A stretch of DNA of 64,000 bases from Cytobacillus oceanisediminis (GCF_003182355.1 NZ_QGTW01000002.1:186001-250000), one strand, 5' to 3'; positions 22,614-32,725 are shown, counted from the first letter of the stretch. Program-made: numbers and translations. The notes: generated from the letters alone by a model not told the origin.

Positions 22614-23714
22614 TTGTTGCGAACAGAAGAAATGCTTTTGAACGTAGGGCCTCAGCATCCTAGTACGCACGGTGTTTTTCGTCTCGTCTTAAAAATTGAT
22701 GGGGAAATCATTAAAGAAGCAAAGCCGGTGATTGGCTACCTTCATCGCGGAACAGAAAAGCTGGCAGAAGACCTTCAATATACTCAAATCATTCCTTACA
22801 CAGACCGGATGGACTATGTATCGGCTATGACAAATAACTATGTGCTTTGCCACGCAGTTGAAACAATGATGGATATTAAAGTTCCGGAAAGAGCGGAATA
22901 TTTGCGCGTCATTGCCATGGAGCTCGGCCGTGTAGCAAGCCATCTGGTTTGGTGGGGTACATACTTGCTTGACCTTGGGGCAACAAGCCCGCTCCTTTAC
23001 GCATTCCGTGAAAGAGAAATGATCATTAACATGCTTAATGAGCTTTCGGGTGCACGTTTGACCTTCAACTATATGCGTGTTGGCGGAGTTAAATGGGATG
23101 CTCCGGAAGGATGGATTGAGAAGGTAGCAGAGTTTATTCCATATATGCGTGAGCAATTGAAAGGCTACCATACTCTTGTTACAGGAAACGAAATCTTCTT
23201 GAATCGTGTAAAAGGCATAGGGAAATACACGAAGGAAGATGCAATTAACTACTCTCTTAGCGGAGCAAACCTTCGCTGTACCGGCGTAAAATGGGATCTT
23301 CGCAAAAATGAGCCGTATTCCATTTATGATCGCTTCGATTTTGATGTTCCTGTTCAGGATGGCGGAGACGCATGGGCGCGCTATCAGGTTCGCCTGGCTG
23401 AAATCGAGGAGTCATTAAAAATATTAGAGCAGGCTTGCGAGCAGTTTCCGGCTGAAGGCGATATCCTTGCAAAAGTGCCGAAAATCATTAAGGCGCCTAA
23501 AGGGGAAGCTTTTGTAAGAATCGAGTCTCCACGAGGGGAAATTGGCTGCTATATTTCAAGTGATGGAAAGAAAGAGCCATATCGCCTGAAATTTAGAAGG
23601 CCATCATTTTATAATCTTCAAATTCTCCCAAAATTATTGGAGGGAGAAAGCATAGCAAACTTAATTTCCATACTAGGAGCAGTTGATATTATCCTAGGGG
23701 AGGTGGATGGCTAA
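22614..23714 (+). CDS. nuoD: Complex I subunit D
   Basis: 366 residues. Typical NuoD/49 kDa motifs: GPQHPSTHGVFRLVL at the N-terminus (quinone pocket His), GYLHRGTEKLAE, and the C-terminal SIANLISILGAVDIILGEVD. TTG start with GGAGGTG nine bases upstream overlapping the end of nuoC. Stop overlaps the nuoH start (TAATG). Confidence 0.95.
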   Translation: MLRTEEMLLNVGPQHPSTHGVFRLVLKIDGEIIKEAKPVIGYLHRGTEKLAEDLQYTQIIPYTDRMDYVSAMTNNYVLCHAVETMMDIKVPERAEYLRVIAMELGRVASHLVWWGTYLLDLGATSPLLYAFREREMIINMLNELSGARLTFNYMRVGGVKWDAPEGWIEKVAEFIPYMREQLKGYHTLVTGNEIFLNRVKGIGKYTKEDAINYSLSGANLRCTGVKWDLRKNEPYSIYDRFDFDVPVQDGGDAWARYQVRLAEIEESLKILEQACEQFPAEGDILAKVPKIIKAPKGEAFVRIESPRGEIGCYISSDGKKEPYRLKFRRPSFYNLQILPKLLEGESIANLISILGAVDIILGEVDG

Positions 23715-24724
23715 TGGTAGAGGAGTTATTGCATTCCCAGGCAGGAATATTTAACTTTGGGGTCTTCTTTTTACTGGCGGTTGTTCTGCTTTTAGTCGTT
23801 TTAGGTTTCGTTACGTATGCCATATTGGCGGAACGTAAAGTAATGGGTTTTATGCAGCTTCGCCAGGGTCCTAACCAGGTAGGCGGACGCTGGGGATTAT
23901 TGCAGACTGTCGCAGACGTTTTGAAGCTTTTAGTAAAAGAGGATACGATTCCAAAGCTTGCTGATAAGCCATTATTTATTATTGCACCTGTAATCGGTTT
24001 TGCTCCAGCCTTTATGGTTATGGCAACCATCCCGTTTACGGATAAGCTGCAATTTGCAGATCTTAGTGTAGGGCTGCTTTATTATATTGCCATCTCAGGA
24101 TTGACTACGATTGGAATGGTGACGGGCGGATGGGCATCCAATAACAAATACGCCCTTCTCGGCGGAATGCGTGCAGCAGCACAGATGATTTCCTATGAAA
24201 TCCCGCTAGTCATGTCCGTGCTTGGAATCATTCTTTTAACGGGAAGCTTAAACTTGAATGAGATTGTCGCAGCTCAGGAGAATGTATGGTTTATCCTGCT
24301 TCAGCCGGTTGCATTCATTGTGTTCCTGATTGCATCAGTTGCAGAGTTAAACCGTATTCCATTTGACCTTCCTGAGTCCGAAAATGAACTGGTAGCCGGT
24401 TTCACGACAGAATATTCAGGGTTCCGCTGGGCAATGTTTATGCTTGCAGAATATGTATATATGTTTGCAATGGCGTCATTAACAACGGTTCTATTCCTTG
24501 GCGGATGGCTTCCGTTATTCTCATTCCTGGACTTCATTCCAGGCGCTGTATGGTTTGCGTTAAAATTTACAGCGGTGATCTTTTTATTAATCTGGTTCCG
24601 CAGTACGTTCCCGCGTATCAGGGCTGACCAGTTAATGGAGTTTGGCTGGAAAGTACTATTGCCAGTAGCGCTGGCCAATATTTTCTTAACGGCTATTATC
24701 AAAGAAGTTATGAATCTGTTCTAA
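23714..24724 (+). CDS. nuoH: Complex I subunit H
   Basis: 336 residues, about eight membrane helices. The quinone-entry loops are visible: AERKVMGFMQLRQGPNQVG and NRIPFDLPESENELVAGF. Membrane arm subunit that couples the quinone site to the proton pumps. AGGGGAGG precedes the ATG. Confidence 0.95.
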   Translation: MVEELLHSQAGIFNFGVFFLLAVVLLLVVLGFVTYAILAERKVMGFMQLRQGPNQVGGRWGLLQTVADVLKLLVKEDTIPKLADKPLFIIAPVIGFAPAFMVMATIPFTDKLQFADLSVGLLYYIAISGLTTIGMVTGGWASNNKYALLGGMRAAAQMISYEIPLVMSVLGIILLTGSLNLNEIVAAQENVWFILLQPVAFIVFLIASVAELNRIPFDLPESENELVAGFTTEYSGFRWAMFMLAEYVYMFAMASLTTVLFLGGWLPLFSFLDFIPGAVWFALKFTAVIFLLIWFRSTFPRIRADQLMEFGWKVLLPVALANIFLTAIIKEVMNLF

Positions 24725-24803
24725 AAAACTCTAATTTGCAGGAAGAATTCTTGATCAAGATACACACTGAAAGAAGTTCACTTTAATTGTAAGGGGTGAA
24801 AAC

Positions 24804-25223
24804 ATGCTTGGTTTAGCGAAAGGTTTAAAGTATACCCTTAAAAACTTAACAAGAGAAAAGCCGACTTATGAATATCCGCATGAACCGCTTCCATTGCCGG
24901 ACCGTTTTCGGGGCATACAAAAATTTTATCCGGAAAAATGCATCGTTTGTAATCAGTGTGCAAACATTTGCCCGACAGATTGTATTCAATTAACCGGAAA
25001 AAAACACCCGGATCCAGCGAAAAAAGGCAAGATTATTGATACGTATGACATCAACTTTGAAATATGTATTCTTTGCGATTTGTGCACAGAGGTTTGCCCG
25101 ACAGAAGCCATTATTATGACAAATAACTTCGAATTGTCGGAGTACAGCCGCGATGAGCTGTTTAAAAACCTCGAATGGCTGGATGAAAATGATGAGAATA
25201 TACGGAAGGTGAATAAAGCATGA
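24804..25223 (+). CDS. nuoI: Complex I subunit I, 2[4Fe-4S] ferredoxin-type
   Basis: 139 residues. Two complete cluster motifs: CIVCNQCANICPTDC and CILCDLCTEVCPTEA. In this complex, without NuoEFG, NuoI is the likely entry point for electrons from an external donor. AAGGGGTGAAAAC precedes ATG; end overlaps nuoJ (ATGA). Confidence 0.95.
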   Translation: MLGLAKGLKYTLKNLTREKPTYEYPHEPLPLPDRFRGIQKFYPEKCIVCNQCANICPTDCIQLTGKKHPDPAKKGKIIDTYDINFEICILCDLCTEVCPTEAIIMTNNFELSEYSRDELFKNLEWLDENDENIRKVNKA

Positions 25224-25741
25224 CGTTTTCAGGTGAGTTTTTAGCGTTTATGTCCCTTGCTTTAGTAGCGGTCATCGGCGGCGTGCTTTTATTGAACCTT
25301 ACCAAAGTCGTGCATATGGTCGTCGCGCTTGTTTTTACCTTCGTGAGTATCGCCGGAATTTATGTGCTGCTGTCTGCTGAATTCGTTGCAGCTGTCCAGA
25401 TTCTGATTTATTCCGGTGCGATTACCATTATCATGCTATTTGGAATCATGCTGACACGCCATAATGACACAAGCGAGCCTCAAACAGGCCGCTGGCGGAA
25501 ATTATTATTGTTTCTGGGGGTGCTGGGCTTTGCCTTTGCGGTTTACATCGGCATTTATAACCTGGATATTGCCCAAACACCAACTGACCTTCATGTAAAT
25601 AATACAGAACAAATTGGGATAGAACTTTACTCAAAATTCATCATACCTTTTGAAGTAACATCCGTTTTATTATTGGTAGCTTTGATTGGTTCGATCGTTC
25701 TGGCTAAAAGAGATGATGAGAAGGAGGCGGAGGAGGAATGA
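25220..25741 (+). CDS. nuoJ: Complex I subunit J
   Basis: 173 residues, five hydrophobic segments; [20 protein letters not shown] is the NuoJ signature helix with the pi-bulge. Translationally coupled on both sides by ATGA overlaps. Confidence 0.93.
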   Translation: MTFSGEFLAFMSLALVAVIGGVLLLNLTKVVHMVVALVFTFVSIAGIYVLLSAEFVAAVQILIYSGAITIIMLFGIMLTRHNDTSEPQTGRWRKLLLFLGVLGFAFAVYIGIYNLDIAQTPTDLHVNNTEQIGIELYSKFIIPFEVTSVLLLVALIGSIVLAKRDDEKEAEEE

Positions 25742-26052
25742 GTGCAGTTCCCATTCAAGCCTACCTGGCATTGGCTTTGATTCTTTTCTGTATCGGTCTT
25801 TATGGAGCGTTAACAAAACGCAATACAGTCATTGTCCTGATTTCTATCGAATTAATGCTGAATGCGGTAAATATTAATCTTGTAGCTTTTAGCAAATATG
25901 GCATTGCGCCTTCTATTACCGGGCAGATTTTTGCCCTGTTTGTCATAACGGTTGCTGCAGCAGAAGCCGCAGTTGGTTTAGCGATTTTGATTGCGCTTTA
26001 TCGCAACAGGCAAACCGTCAACATTGATGAGATGGATACGATGAAACATTAA
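25738..26052 (+). CDS. nuoK: Complex I subunit K
   Basis: 104 residues, three helices. [16 protein letters not shown] holds the conserved membrane Glu, and [17 protein letters not shown] the second. It is related to MrpC antiporter subunits. A 170-base structured gap, not an overlap, follows before nuoL. Confidence 0.95.
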   Translation: MSAVPIQAYLALALILFCIGLYGALTKRNTVIVLISIELMLNAVNINLVAFSKYGIAPSITGQIFALFVITVAAAEAAVGLAILIALYRNRQTVNIDEMDTMKH

Positions 26053-26222
26053 TCAGTAGACTTTGTGAGAAATGCCGTCTAAAGCGGCTAAAAATATAGA
26101 AAGAATAGGCTCGATGCCCATCTTAAGGCTGAGCCTGAAAGGACCTGTTCATTTCGGGTCCCAATCTGACACGCCGGCAACTCGGACTGCCAAGCTTTTG
26201 GGCGTGTTCAAAAAAGGGGATT
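26053..26222 (+). ncRNA. Structured RNA leader between nuoK and nuoL (candidate)
   Basis: Three hairpins in a row: AGGCTC (26107-26112) with GAGCCT (26131-26136); GGACC (26141) with GGTCC (ends 26161); ACACGCC (26169-26175) with GGCGTGT (26201-26207), the last enclosing GGCA/TGCC. It ends at the nuoL ribosome site AAAAGGGGA. No T run follows, so it is not a normal terminator. Every other nuo junction is tight except nuoH-nuoI (79 bases). Confidence 0.5.
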
Positions 26223-26228
26223 GTGATA

Positions 26229-28097
26229 ATGATGGAGAATGCATGGATCATACCGCTTTTCCCGCTTTTATCGTTTTTGTTCCTTATTCTATTCGGCAAA
26301 CGGCTTAAGGAAGCGAGCGCTTATATTGGAATTTTGTTAACCTTGGCGTCGCTTGTATACTCGTTATTGGTGCTTTTTGAACGATTTACAGCACCTACTT
26401 ACAAGGCAGAAGGCGTTTGGCTGACCATAGGGGATGTTCAGTTAACAGCGGGTTTTGAAGTTAATCAGTTAAATGCACTGATGCTTGTGATCGTGTCACT
26501 CGTCAGTTTCTTGGTACATACGTATTCGAAGGGCTATATGAACGGCGATGACCGTTTCCCTGTTTTCTATGCTTATTTAGGGTTATTTACATTTGCAATG
26601 TTAGGCCTGGTCATCTCGCCCAATCTTCTTCAAACGTATTTCTTCTGGGAGCTTGTCGGGCTTGGTTCATTCTTGCTGATCGGTTTCTATTTTTACAAAG
26701 AAGAAGCAAAGGCAGCTGCCAAAAAGGCATTTATTATGACCCGTATTGGCGATGTCGGCCTTCTGATTGGAATGATTCTATTATTCTGGCAGGTTGGCAG
26801 CTTCGAATATGATGAAATTTTTGCAGCTGTTGAGGCTGGTTCCATTTCAGCCACGATGATCACATTAACAGCCATTCTAATTTTTATAGGAGCTGTCGGA
26901 AAGTCTGGCCAGTTCCCGCTTCACACCTGGCTTCCGGACGCGATGGAAGGTCCGACGCCGGTTTCAGCATTAATCCATGCTGCGACAATGGTAGCAGCAG
27001 GTGTTTACTTGGTGGCGGCATTATTCCCACTTTTCACGGCAAGTGAAACAGCATTAATGACTGTAGCCATAATTGGTGCTTTCACAGCCATTTTTGCGGC
27101 AAGTATTGGCTTGGTACAGAAAGATATTAAACGGGTACTTGCTTATTCAACAGTCAGCCAGCTGGGTTACATGATGCTGGCGCTTGGTTCTGCCGGATAT
27201 GTTGCAGGCGTGTTCCACCTAATGACACACGCTTTCTTTAAGGCATTGCTATTTTTAGCAGCCGGAAGTGTCATTCACGCAGTTCATACGCAAAACATTG
27301 AACATATGGGAGGATTATGGAAAAAGCTACGCATTACAGGTCCGCTTTTCCTGATTGGGACACTGGCTATCAGCGGTGTGCCATTATTCTCAGGGTTCTT
27401 CAGTAAAGATGAAATCTTAATTGCCGCCTGGGCTCACGGAAACACAGTTCTGTTCTGGCTGGCGGTGATTGCCGCTTTCTTCACGGCATTTTATATGTTC
27501 CGGCTGTTCTTCATGGTTTTTGCAGGCGAAGCGAGAAGCGATATGAAAAAGGTCCACGAGTCGCCAAGTGTAATGACCATGCCGATGGTCGTGCTCGGCT
27601 TATTGGCGATTGTGGCCGGTTATGTAAATACTCCATGGTTCGGCACGTTCCTTGGAGATTGGCTAGTAGAAGGAAACCATTCATTGGGCCATGGCCACAT
27701 TGAGGGTCCGGCTTGGATCATGGTTGTGGCTACAGTTGTGTCCCTGCTCGGTATTTTCCTTGCTTGGCTTATGTACGGCAAGCGCTCGGTATCCCGTGAC
27801 TGGCTCACAAGCAGAGCACCGCTTACGTACAAGACTTTGTATAACAAATACTACATCGATGAATTTTATCAGCTGACAGCTGTTAAGGGGACGAAATTCT
27901 TCAGCTCATTCCTTCGATTCCTGGAAGTATTCCTCGTTGAAGGAATTGTTAAGGGTATTGCAGGCATCGCGTCGGCCCTGGGCAAATTGGGCTCCAAATT
28001 CCAGAATGGCCAGATTCAGACATATGGAACAATGGCATTTGTCGGCCTTGCTATTTTAGTTGTCATCTATGCGGTAACAGGGGGGTACTTAAAATGA
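26229..28097 (+). CDS. nuoL: Complex I subunit L
   Basis: 622 residues, antiporter-like proton channel. Signatures: EGPTPVSALIHAATMVAAGV and AYSTVSQLGYMMLALG, with the long C-terminal lateral helix region (TYKTLYNKYYIDEFYQLTAV). I take ATG 26229 because AGGGG lies nine bases upstream; GTG 26223 and ATG 26232 are alternatives. Overlaps nuoM by four bases. Confidence 0.95.
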   Translation: MMENAWIIPLFPLLSFLFLILFGKRLKEASAYIGILLTLASLVYSLLVLFERFTAPTYKAEGVWLTIGDVQLTAGFEVNQLNALMLVIVSLVSFLVHTYSKGYMNGDDRFPVFYAYLGLFTFAMLGLVISPNLLQTYFFWELVGLGSFLLIGFYFYKEEAKAAAKKAFIMTRIGDVGLLIGMILLFWQVGSFEYDEIFAAVEAGSISATMITLTAILIFIGAVGKSGQFPLHTWLPDAMEGPTPVSALIHAATMVAAGVYLVAALFPLFTASETALMTVAIIGAFTAIFAASIGLVQKDIKRVLAYSTVSQLGYMMLALGSAGYVAGVFHLMTHAFFKALLFLAAGSVIHAVHTQNIEHMGGLWKKLRITGPLFLIGTLAISGVPLFSGFFSKDEILIAAWAHGNTVLFWLAVIAAFFTAFYMFRLFFMVFAGEARSDMKKVHESPSVMTMPMVVLGLLAIVAGYVNTPWFGTFLGDWLVEGNHSLGHGHIEGPAWIMVVATVVSLLGIFLAWLMYGKRSVSRDWLTSRAPLTYKTLYNKYYIDEFYQLTAVKGTKFFSSFLRFLEVFLVEGIVKGIAGIASALGKLGSKFQNGQIQTYGTMAFVGLAILVVIYAVTGGYLK

Positions 28098-29611
28098 ATT
28101 TTGCCTATTTCCTATCAATTTTAGTTTTCTCCCCTTTGCTTGGTATTTTAGTATTATCATTCCTGCCAAAGACACAGGAATCTTTGATAAAAATGGTCGG
28201 GTTTTTGGCAACCCTGCCGGCTCTGCTTTTGGCGCTGATCGCTTATTTTCAGTACCGGGCGGGCGCAAATCTTGAAAGACTAAATGAAAAGGTAAGCTGG
28301 ATTCAATTCGGCAATTCCGAACAGCTGGGAAACTTGTTCTCCATCGATTATGAGCTGGGGCTTGATGGCTTCTCGCTGATCATGATCGTGCTGACAGCTG
28401 TTTTATCAACACTTGCAGCAATTGCCTCCATTCATATTAAGAAAGAGTGGAAGGGGTATTTCATGCTATTCCTGCTGCTTGAAGTCGGGATGCTTGGTGT
28501 GTTTGCAGCCGAAAACCTGATTCTATTCTTTATTTTCTTTGAGATTACCCTTATTCCGACCTTCTTCCTGATCGGAAAATGGGGTTACTTTGAAAAAGAA
28601 AATGCGGCGTACAGCTTTTTAATCTATAACGGACTTGGATCTGCTGTACTATTGATTGTCATAATGGTGCTGTTTGCCCGTACAGGCACAGCCAATATTG
28701 ATGCTTTGATGGCTGCAATGAATGCAGATAATCCCCAGCTGGTAGCGCAAATCTCTGAAGATATGAAAATGGGCATGCTGATTGCTCTTTTAATTGCATT
28801 TGGCGTTAAGCTTCCCATTTTTCCGCTGCATAGCTGGATGGTACGGGTTCACGTACAAGCTCCGCCTTCCATTGTTATGCTGCATGCAGGAGTGCTTCTT
28901 AAAATCGGTGCATACGGTTTAATCCGCTTCGGTATGGGGATATTTCCCGAGCAATTCCAAAGCCTGGCTGTATTGCTGGCCGTGCTTGGAGTAGTGAATT
29001 TACTATACGGAGCCTTCCTGGCATTCGTTCAGACAGATTTTAAAATGGTACTCGCATACTCTTCTATTTCCCACATGGGAATCGTTTTAATCGGATTAGG
29101 CGCATTAAATGAGGCAGGAATTCAAGGTGCTATTTTCCAGGTAGTATCGCACGGCTTAATTGCAGCTCTCTTATTCTTCCTTGTTGGGGTGTTTTATGAG
29201 CGGGTCCAAACCTCCAATATCCAAAATCTTGGGGGCTTGGCAAAAGGGATGCCGATTACGGCAGGCTTCCTGCTTGCAGGGGCAATGGCTTCGCTTGGCT
29301 TGCCTGGCATGTCCGGATTCGTAAGTGAATTTATGGCTTTCCTTGGCCTATTCAAAGAAATGCCAGTACTGGCTGCAGTCGGTACAATCGGTATTATTAT
29401 GACAGCCGTTTACCTGCTTCGTGCAGTACTCGGAATTACGTACGGCAAAGCGCATAGAGATTTTGCAGGAATTACCGATATGAGGAAGTTTGAGTTTGTG
29501 CCTGTCCTGGTTTTAGTGGGTTTGATTGTACTCATTGGTGTTTACCCAAGTGTACTGAGCGAACCGCTGACATCCACACTTGAAACGATAATGCTTGGGA
29601 TAGGAGGGTGA
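28094..29611 (+). CDS. nuoM: Complex I subunit M
   Basis: 505 residues, fourteen-helix antiporter-like subunit. PLHSWMVRVHVQAPPSIVML and LAYSSISHMGIVLIGLGA contain the conserved Lys/His of the proton channel. Coupled to nuoL by ATGA; nuoN follows after six bases. Confidence 0.95.
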   Translation: MNFAYFLSILVFSPLLGILVLSFLPKTQESLIKMVGFLATLPALLLALIAYFQYRAGANLERLNEKVSWIQFGNSEQLGNLFSIDYELGLDGFSLIMIVLTAVLSTLAAIASIHIKKEWKGYFMLFLLLEVGMLGVFAAENLILFFIFFEITLIPTFFLIGKWGYFEKENAAYSFLIYNGLGSAVLLIVIMVLFARTGTANIDALMAAMNADNPQLVAQISEDMKMGMLIALLIAFGVKLPIFPLHSWMVRVHVQAPPSIVMLHAGVLLKIGAYGLIRFGMGIFPEQFQSLAVLLAVLGVVNLLYGAFLAFVQTDFKMVLAYSSISHMGIVLIGLGALNEAGIQGAIFQVVSHGLIAALLFFLVGVFYERVQTSNIQNLGGLAKGMPITAGFLLAGAMASLGLPGMSGFVSEFMAFLGLFKEMPVLAAVGTIGIIMTAVYLLRAVLGITYGKAHRDFAGITDMRKFEFVPVLVLVGLIVLIGVYPSVLSEPLTSTLETIMLGIGG

Positions 29612-29617
29612 TGAAGG

Positions 29618-31132
29618 ATGGATCTCGAAACATTGTTATCATATGAATGGAGCATCATGGCGCCGGAGTTCATCATCCTTGGTGTTGCAACCGCTCTTTC
29701 ACTTTTAGACTTGTTTATGCCCAAATCGCAAAGCCGCAAAACACTTGGCTGGGTCGGCTTCGCCGGAATCCTGGCAGCGCTTGTTTCACTGCTGGGCCTT
29801 TTAGGACACGGAACAGAATCGATTTTGCTTGATACTTTCAGGCTGGATTCCTTTGCAAAAGCCTTTAAGCTGCTGTTATTAATAGGAGCGGCTATGGTGA
29901 TGCTGATTGCGATCAGCTACGAGCCAAACGATGGGCTGGAAGAATTCAGGGGTGAATTCTTCTACCTGTTCATGGCAGGTTTGCTTGGCGCCATGATCAT
30001 GTCATCAAGCGGCGATTTAATCACGCTGTTTGTCGGTCTAGAGCTTCTTTCGATCTCTTCCTACATTCTGGCAGGAATGAGAAAAAGAAATATCCAATCG
30101 AACGAATCAGCAATGAAATATGTTATTAACGGCAGTATGGCAACGGCGATCACGTTGTTTGGAATGAGTTATGTTTATGGTTTAACAGGATCTACAAATT
30201 TAAAGGCAATGGCCGGATTTTTGACATCTGTATTTGATGAACAGCATATTTACCTTCTCGGCCTTGCGTTCTTTATGATTGTTGTTGGACTTTCATTTAA
30301 ATTGGCAACAGCCCCGTTCCATATGTGGGCTCCGGATGTGTACCAGGGTGCACCAACACCGGTAACAGCCTTTTTAAGTGTCGTTTCCAAAACAGCAGGG
30401 TTTGTCCTGATTGTTCGGATTCTGTTTTCAATCTTTGCCAATACGCCATCAGGGGATGCTCAAGGGATGCCAATGATCCTGACATTGCAGGATTACATCG
30501 CGTTTCTGGCAGGAGCGACCATGATTATTGGTAACCTGATTGCTTTAAGGCAGCGCAATATAAAGAGGTTATTCGCCTATTCAAGTATTGCCCAGGCCGG
30601 CTACCTGTTAGTCATCATTGCTACCATGTCGCTGTTTATGTTCGACACACTTTGGTTCTATTTGGGAGCTTACTTGTTCATGAACCTGGGAGCCTTTGCG
30701 ATTATCCAGTATGTGACACACAAATCGGGCTCTGAAGATATCAGCCAGTTTGCGGGCTTATACCGCCGCGCTCCATTCCTTGCGATTGCAATGGCCATCT
30801 TCCTGCTATCGCTGGCGGGAATACCGGGAACAGCAGGGTTTATTGGAAAGCTGAACATTTTTATGGGTGCATTGGTTCCGCAAGAGGGCCATTATGTACT
30901 GGTTTCCATTATGATTGCCACTACAGTAGTTTCGTACTTCTACTACTTCGGCGTCATGGTTCAAATGTTCTTCAGGCCTGCAGCTGATACCCAAAAAGTA
31001 AGGCTTCCTGCAGCTTTAACTGCTGTGATCAGCATCAGTATTGTGGCTACCATTCTGTTTGGAGTCGCACCAAACATTGCATTTGATTTCCTTCAGGGAA
31101 ATTTCAATCAGTTCACTGATTTCTTTCAGTAA
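29618..31132 (+). CDS. nuoN: Complex I subunit N
   Basis: 504 residues, third antiporter-like subunit. Signatures: APFHMWAPDVYQGAPTPVTA and FAYSSIAQAGYLLVIIAT. GAGGGTGATGAAGG precedes ATG. Last gene of the operon; no nuoE, nuoF or nuoG anywhere in the window. Confidence 0.95.
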   Translation: MDLETLLSYEWSIMAPEFIILGVATALSLLDLFMPKSQSRKTLGWVGFAGILAALVSLLGLLGHGTESILLDTFRLDSFAKAFKLLLLIGAAMVMLIAISYEPNDGLEEFRGEFFYLFMAGLLGAMIMSSSGDLITLFVGLELLSISSYILAGMRKRNIQSNESAMKYVINGSMATAITLFGMSYVYGLTGSTNLKAMAGFLTSVFDEQHIYLLGLAFFMIVVGLSFKLATAPFHMWAPDVYQGAPTPVTAFLSVVSKTAGFVLIVRILFSIFANTPSGDAQGMPMILTLQDYIAFLAGATMIIGNLIALRQRNIKRLFAYSSIAQAGYLLVIIATMSLFMFDTLWFYLGAYLFMNLGAFAIIQYVTHKSGSEDISQFAGLYRRAPFLAIAMAIFLLSLAGIPGTAGFIGKLNIFMGALVPQEGHYVLVSIMIATTVVSYFYYFGVMVQMFFRPAADTQKVRLPAALTAVISISIVATILFGVAPNIAFDFLQGNFNQFTDFFQ

Positions 31133-31200
31133 TTAGCTTTTTAAAATAAGGATTTTAAAAGGCTAAAGAACAATGGGGTTTAACAGGGATATATATATGG

Positions 31201-31226
31201 AGAAGGGGATATTCCCCTTCTTTTTT
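31201..31226 (+). terminator. Terminator of the nuo operon
   Basis: AGAAGGGGA and TCCCCTTCT pair perfectly around TAT, followed by TTTTTT. Confidence 0.9.
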
Positions 31227-31281
31227 GTTTACCTCCATCCAATACCTATTTACGTTTACGCAGTCTTTTCTTCGTGTTTTT

Positions 31282-31309
31282 TCGACAAAAGAAAAAGGTT
31301 CGCTATAAT
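31282..31309 (+). promoter_or_regulatory. Promoter with Spo0A-box-like -35 region, upstream of ywzB
   Basis: TCGACA (31282-31287), 16 bp, TATAAT (31304-31309). The -35 lies inside TTCGACAAAAG, the complement of a 0A box (CTTTTGTCGAA). The leader to ywzB is ~145 bases. Confidence 0.5.
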
Positions 31310-31457
31310 AGAAAATGTAAACTGCAAAAATTAGCGAAAACTTAATTTTCAAAAAATATCCAATCATGAAACTTACCTGCTAGTATTAACGTCAAATGGT
31401 AATGTAGCACACAAAACAGGTAAGCAAGGTGGTAAGACTTTAAAGGGAGGGAAGACG

Positions 31458-31709
31458 ATGGTTTCAGGTTTCGGGCAACAGGCTTTGATTAGCATTATGT
31501 CTCATTTGGTGTTCATTGCATTGGCCTGGTGGGCTCTTCAGGCATTGCGGTTTGAAACGCTTTTGCGGCCGAATCATGTTTTTCAGGCTCGTGTATTGTA
31601 TGTATTGTTATCCATAGTCATCGGATCGACAGTCAGCAATTTCTTTCTCGATTATCTTTTATGGTCTCAGCAGCTGCCGCTTATTCTGCAAAACATAAAT
31701 TTTTTATAA
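31458..31709 (+). CDS. ywzB: DUF1146 small membrane protein YwzB
   Basis: 83 residues, two membrane helices (IMSHLVFIALAWWALQAL and VLYVLLSIVIGSTVSNFFLD) joined by RFETLLRPNHVFQAR, the conserved DUF1146 loop. In B. subtilis ywzB precedes ywmB and murAA exactly as here. AAGGGAGGG precedes ATG. Function unknown. The 239-base gap after it shows no clear terminator. Confidence 0.85.
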   Translation: MVSGFGQQALISIMSHLVFIALAWWALQALRFETLLRPNHVFQARVLYVLLSIVIGSTVSNFFLDYLLWSQQLPLILQNINFL

Positions 31710-31948
31710 ATATAGGTCTTCATACATGTTTTCAATTTGAAGTTTTTTAAGTAAAATCGTTTTGTTGCTTGTTTCATGCGTACATACGTTATTGTGAAAT
31801 TATTTTCAAAGTATGCGTTAAACGGTAATCAAAAGGCCTGCAAAACATGTGATTAAGCTTATTTTTGGTTTGTCAAAAAGTGACGACAATTCCCAAGTAT
31901 GCTCCTCAATTCCTTGGTAACAATGGTACTAAGGGGAGGGGTTTATAT

Positions 31949-32692
31949 ATGAAAAATTTAGCAATATTCTTATCAATTATTGGGTTAATTGGTTTCATGT
32001 TGATAAACATTGGGAATAAGACGACTGTAGCCAAAGGGGAGCTTGACCTGTTAACACTGGCCTCAGGAATGCAGGGCGAGAATATTTTAATCAAAGAATG
32101 GTCTTTACATGCAAGAGAAAAAATGGGAAATTTTCAAAGCCTTCAGGAAGTAGAAGCATTCACAGATGAATTACAGCAGAAATATCCTGATTGGGAGTGG
32201 AGATTTCAAACAACGGAAAAGTCCTGGGAAGCAACAGCTGTTATAGAGGAAAGCGAAACACAGTCAGAGACTGTCAAAATTCTATCGACCCCCACAAAAG
32301 GTCAAGTTCAAACGTATGTAATTTATGAGGCCAAAGGTCAAGGGTGGGAGAAAGAACAGCAGAGTCTGGCTACAACTCTCAATAGCAAAATTTCTGACAT
32401 TTTTCGAGGAAATGCCACAATTTTCTCTTGTATCCAGGGCGAATTCAATGATAAGATTAAAAAGTCTTTGCCTGATACTGTAAATCAGTTATTGGCTGCT
32501 TTTAATGCAAAAGAAATAGAAGCGCTAAAAGAAGACCAATTCATTTCAACATCAGCATATTCGCCACTGCTTGGTGAATCAATTGAGACGAATGGCAAGG
32601 AAATGAACATGCAGCTTGGATTACGGACAAAAGGAATGGGCGCCAAGACAAACATAGTTATTGGCACACCCATCATAACGATTGAATATTAA
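31949..32692 (+). CDS. ywmB: YwmB-like TATA-box-binding-fold protein
   Basis: 247 residues. One N-terminal membrane or signal helix (FLSIIGLIGFMLINIG), then a soluble extracytoplasmic domain of the YwmB family (DUF1779), conserved in spore formers, of unknown role. ATG 31949 follows GGGGAGGGG; the longer frame from 31865 has no site. Sits 33 bases before murA, as in B. subtilis. Confidence 0.85.
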   Translation: MKNLAIFLSIIGLIGFMLINIGNKTTVAKGELDLLTLASGMQGENILIKEWSLHAREKMGNFQSLQEVEAFTDELQQKYPDWEWRFQTTEKSWEATAVIEESETQSETVKILSTPTKGQVQTYVIYEAKGQGWEKEQQSLATTLNSKISDIFRGNATIFSCIQGEFNDKIKKSLPDTVNQLLAAFNAKEIEALKEDQFISTSAYSPLLGESIETNGKEMNMQLGLRTKGMGAKTNIVIGTPIITIEY

Positions 32693-32725
32693 TATAGAGA
32701 AATTGGACGCGGAGGGGAATACACT

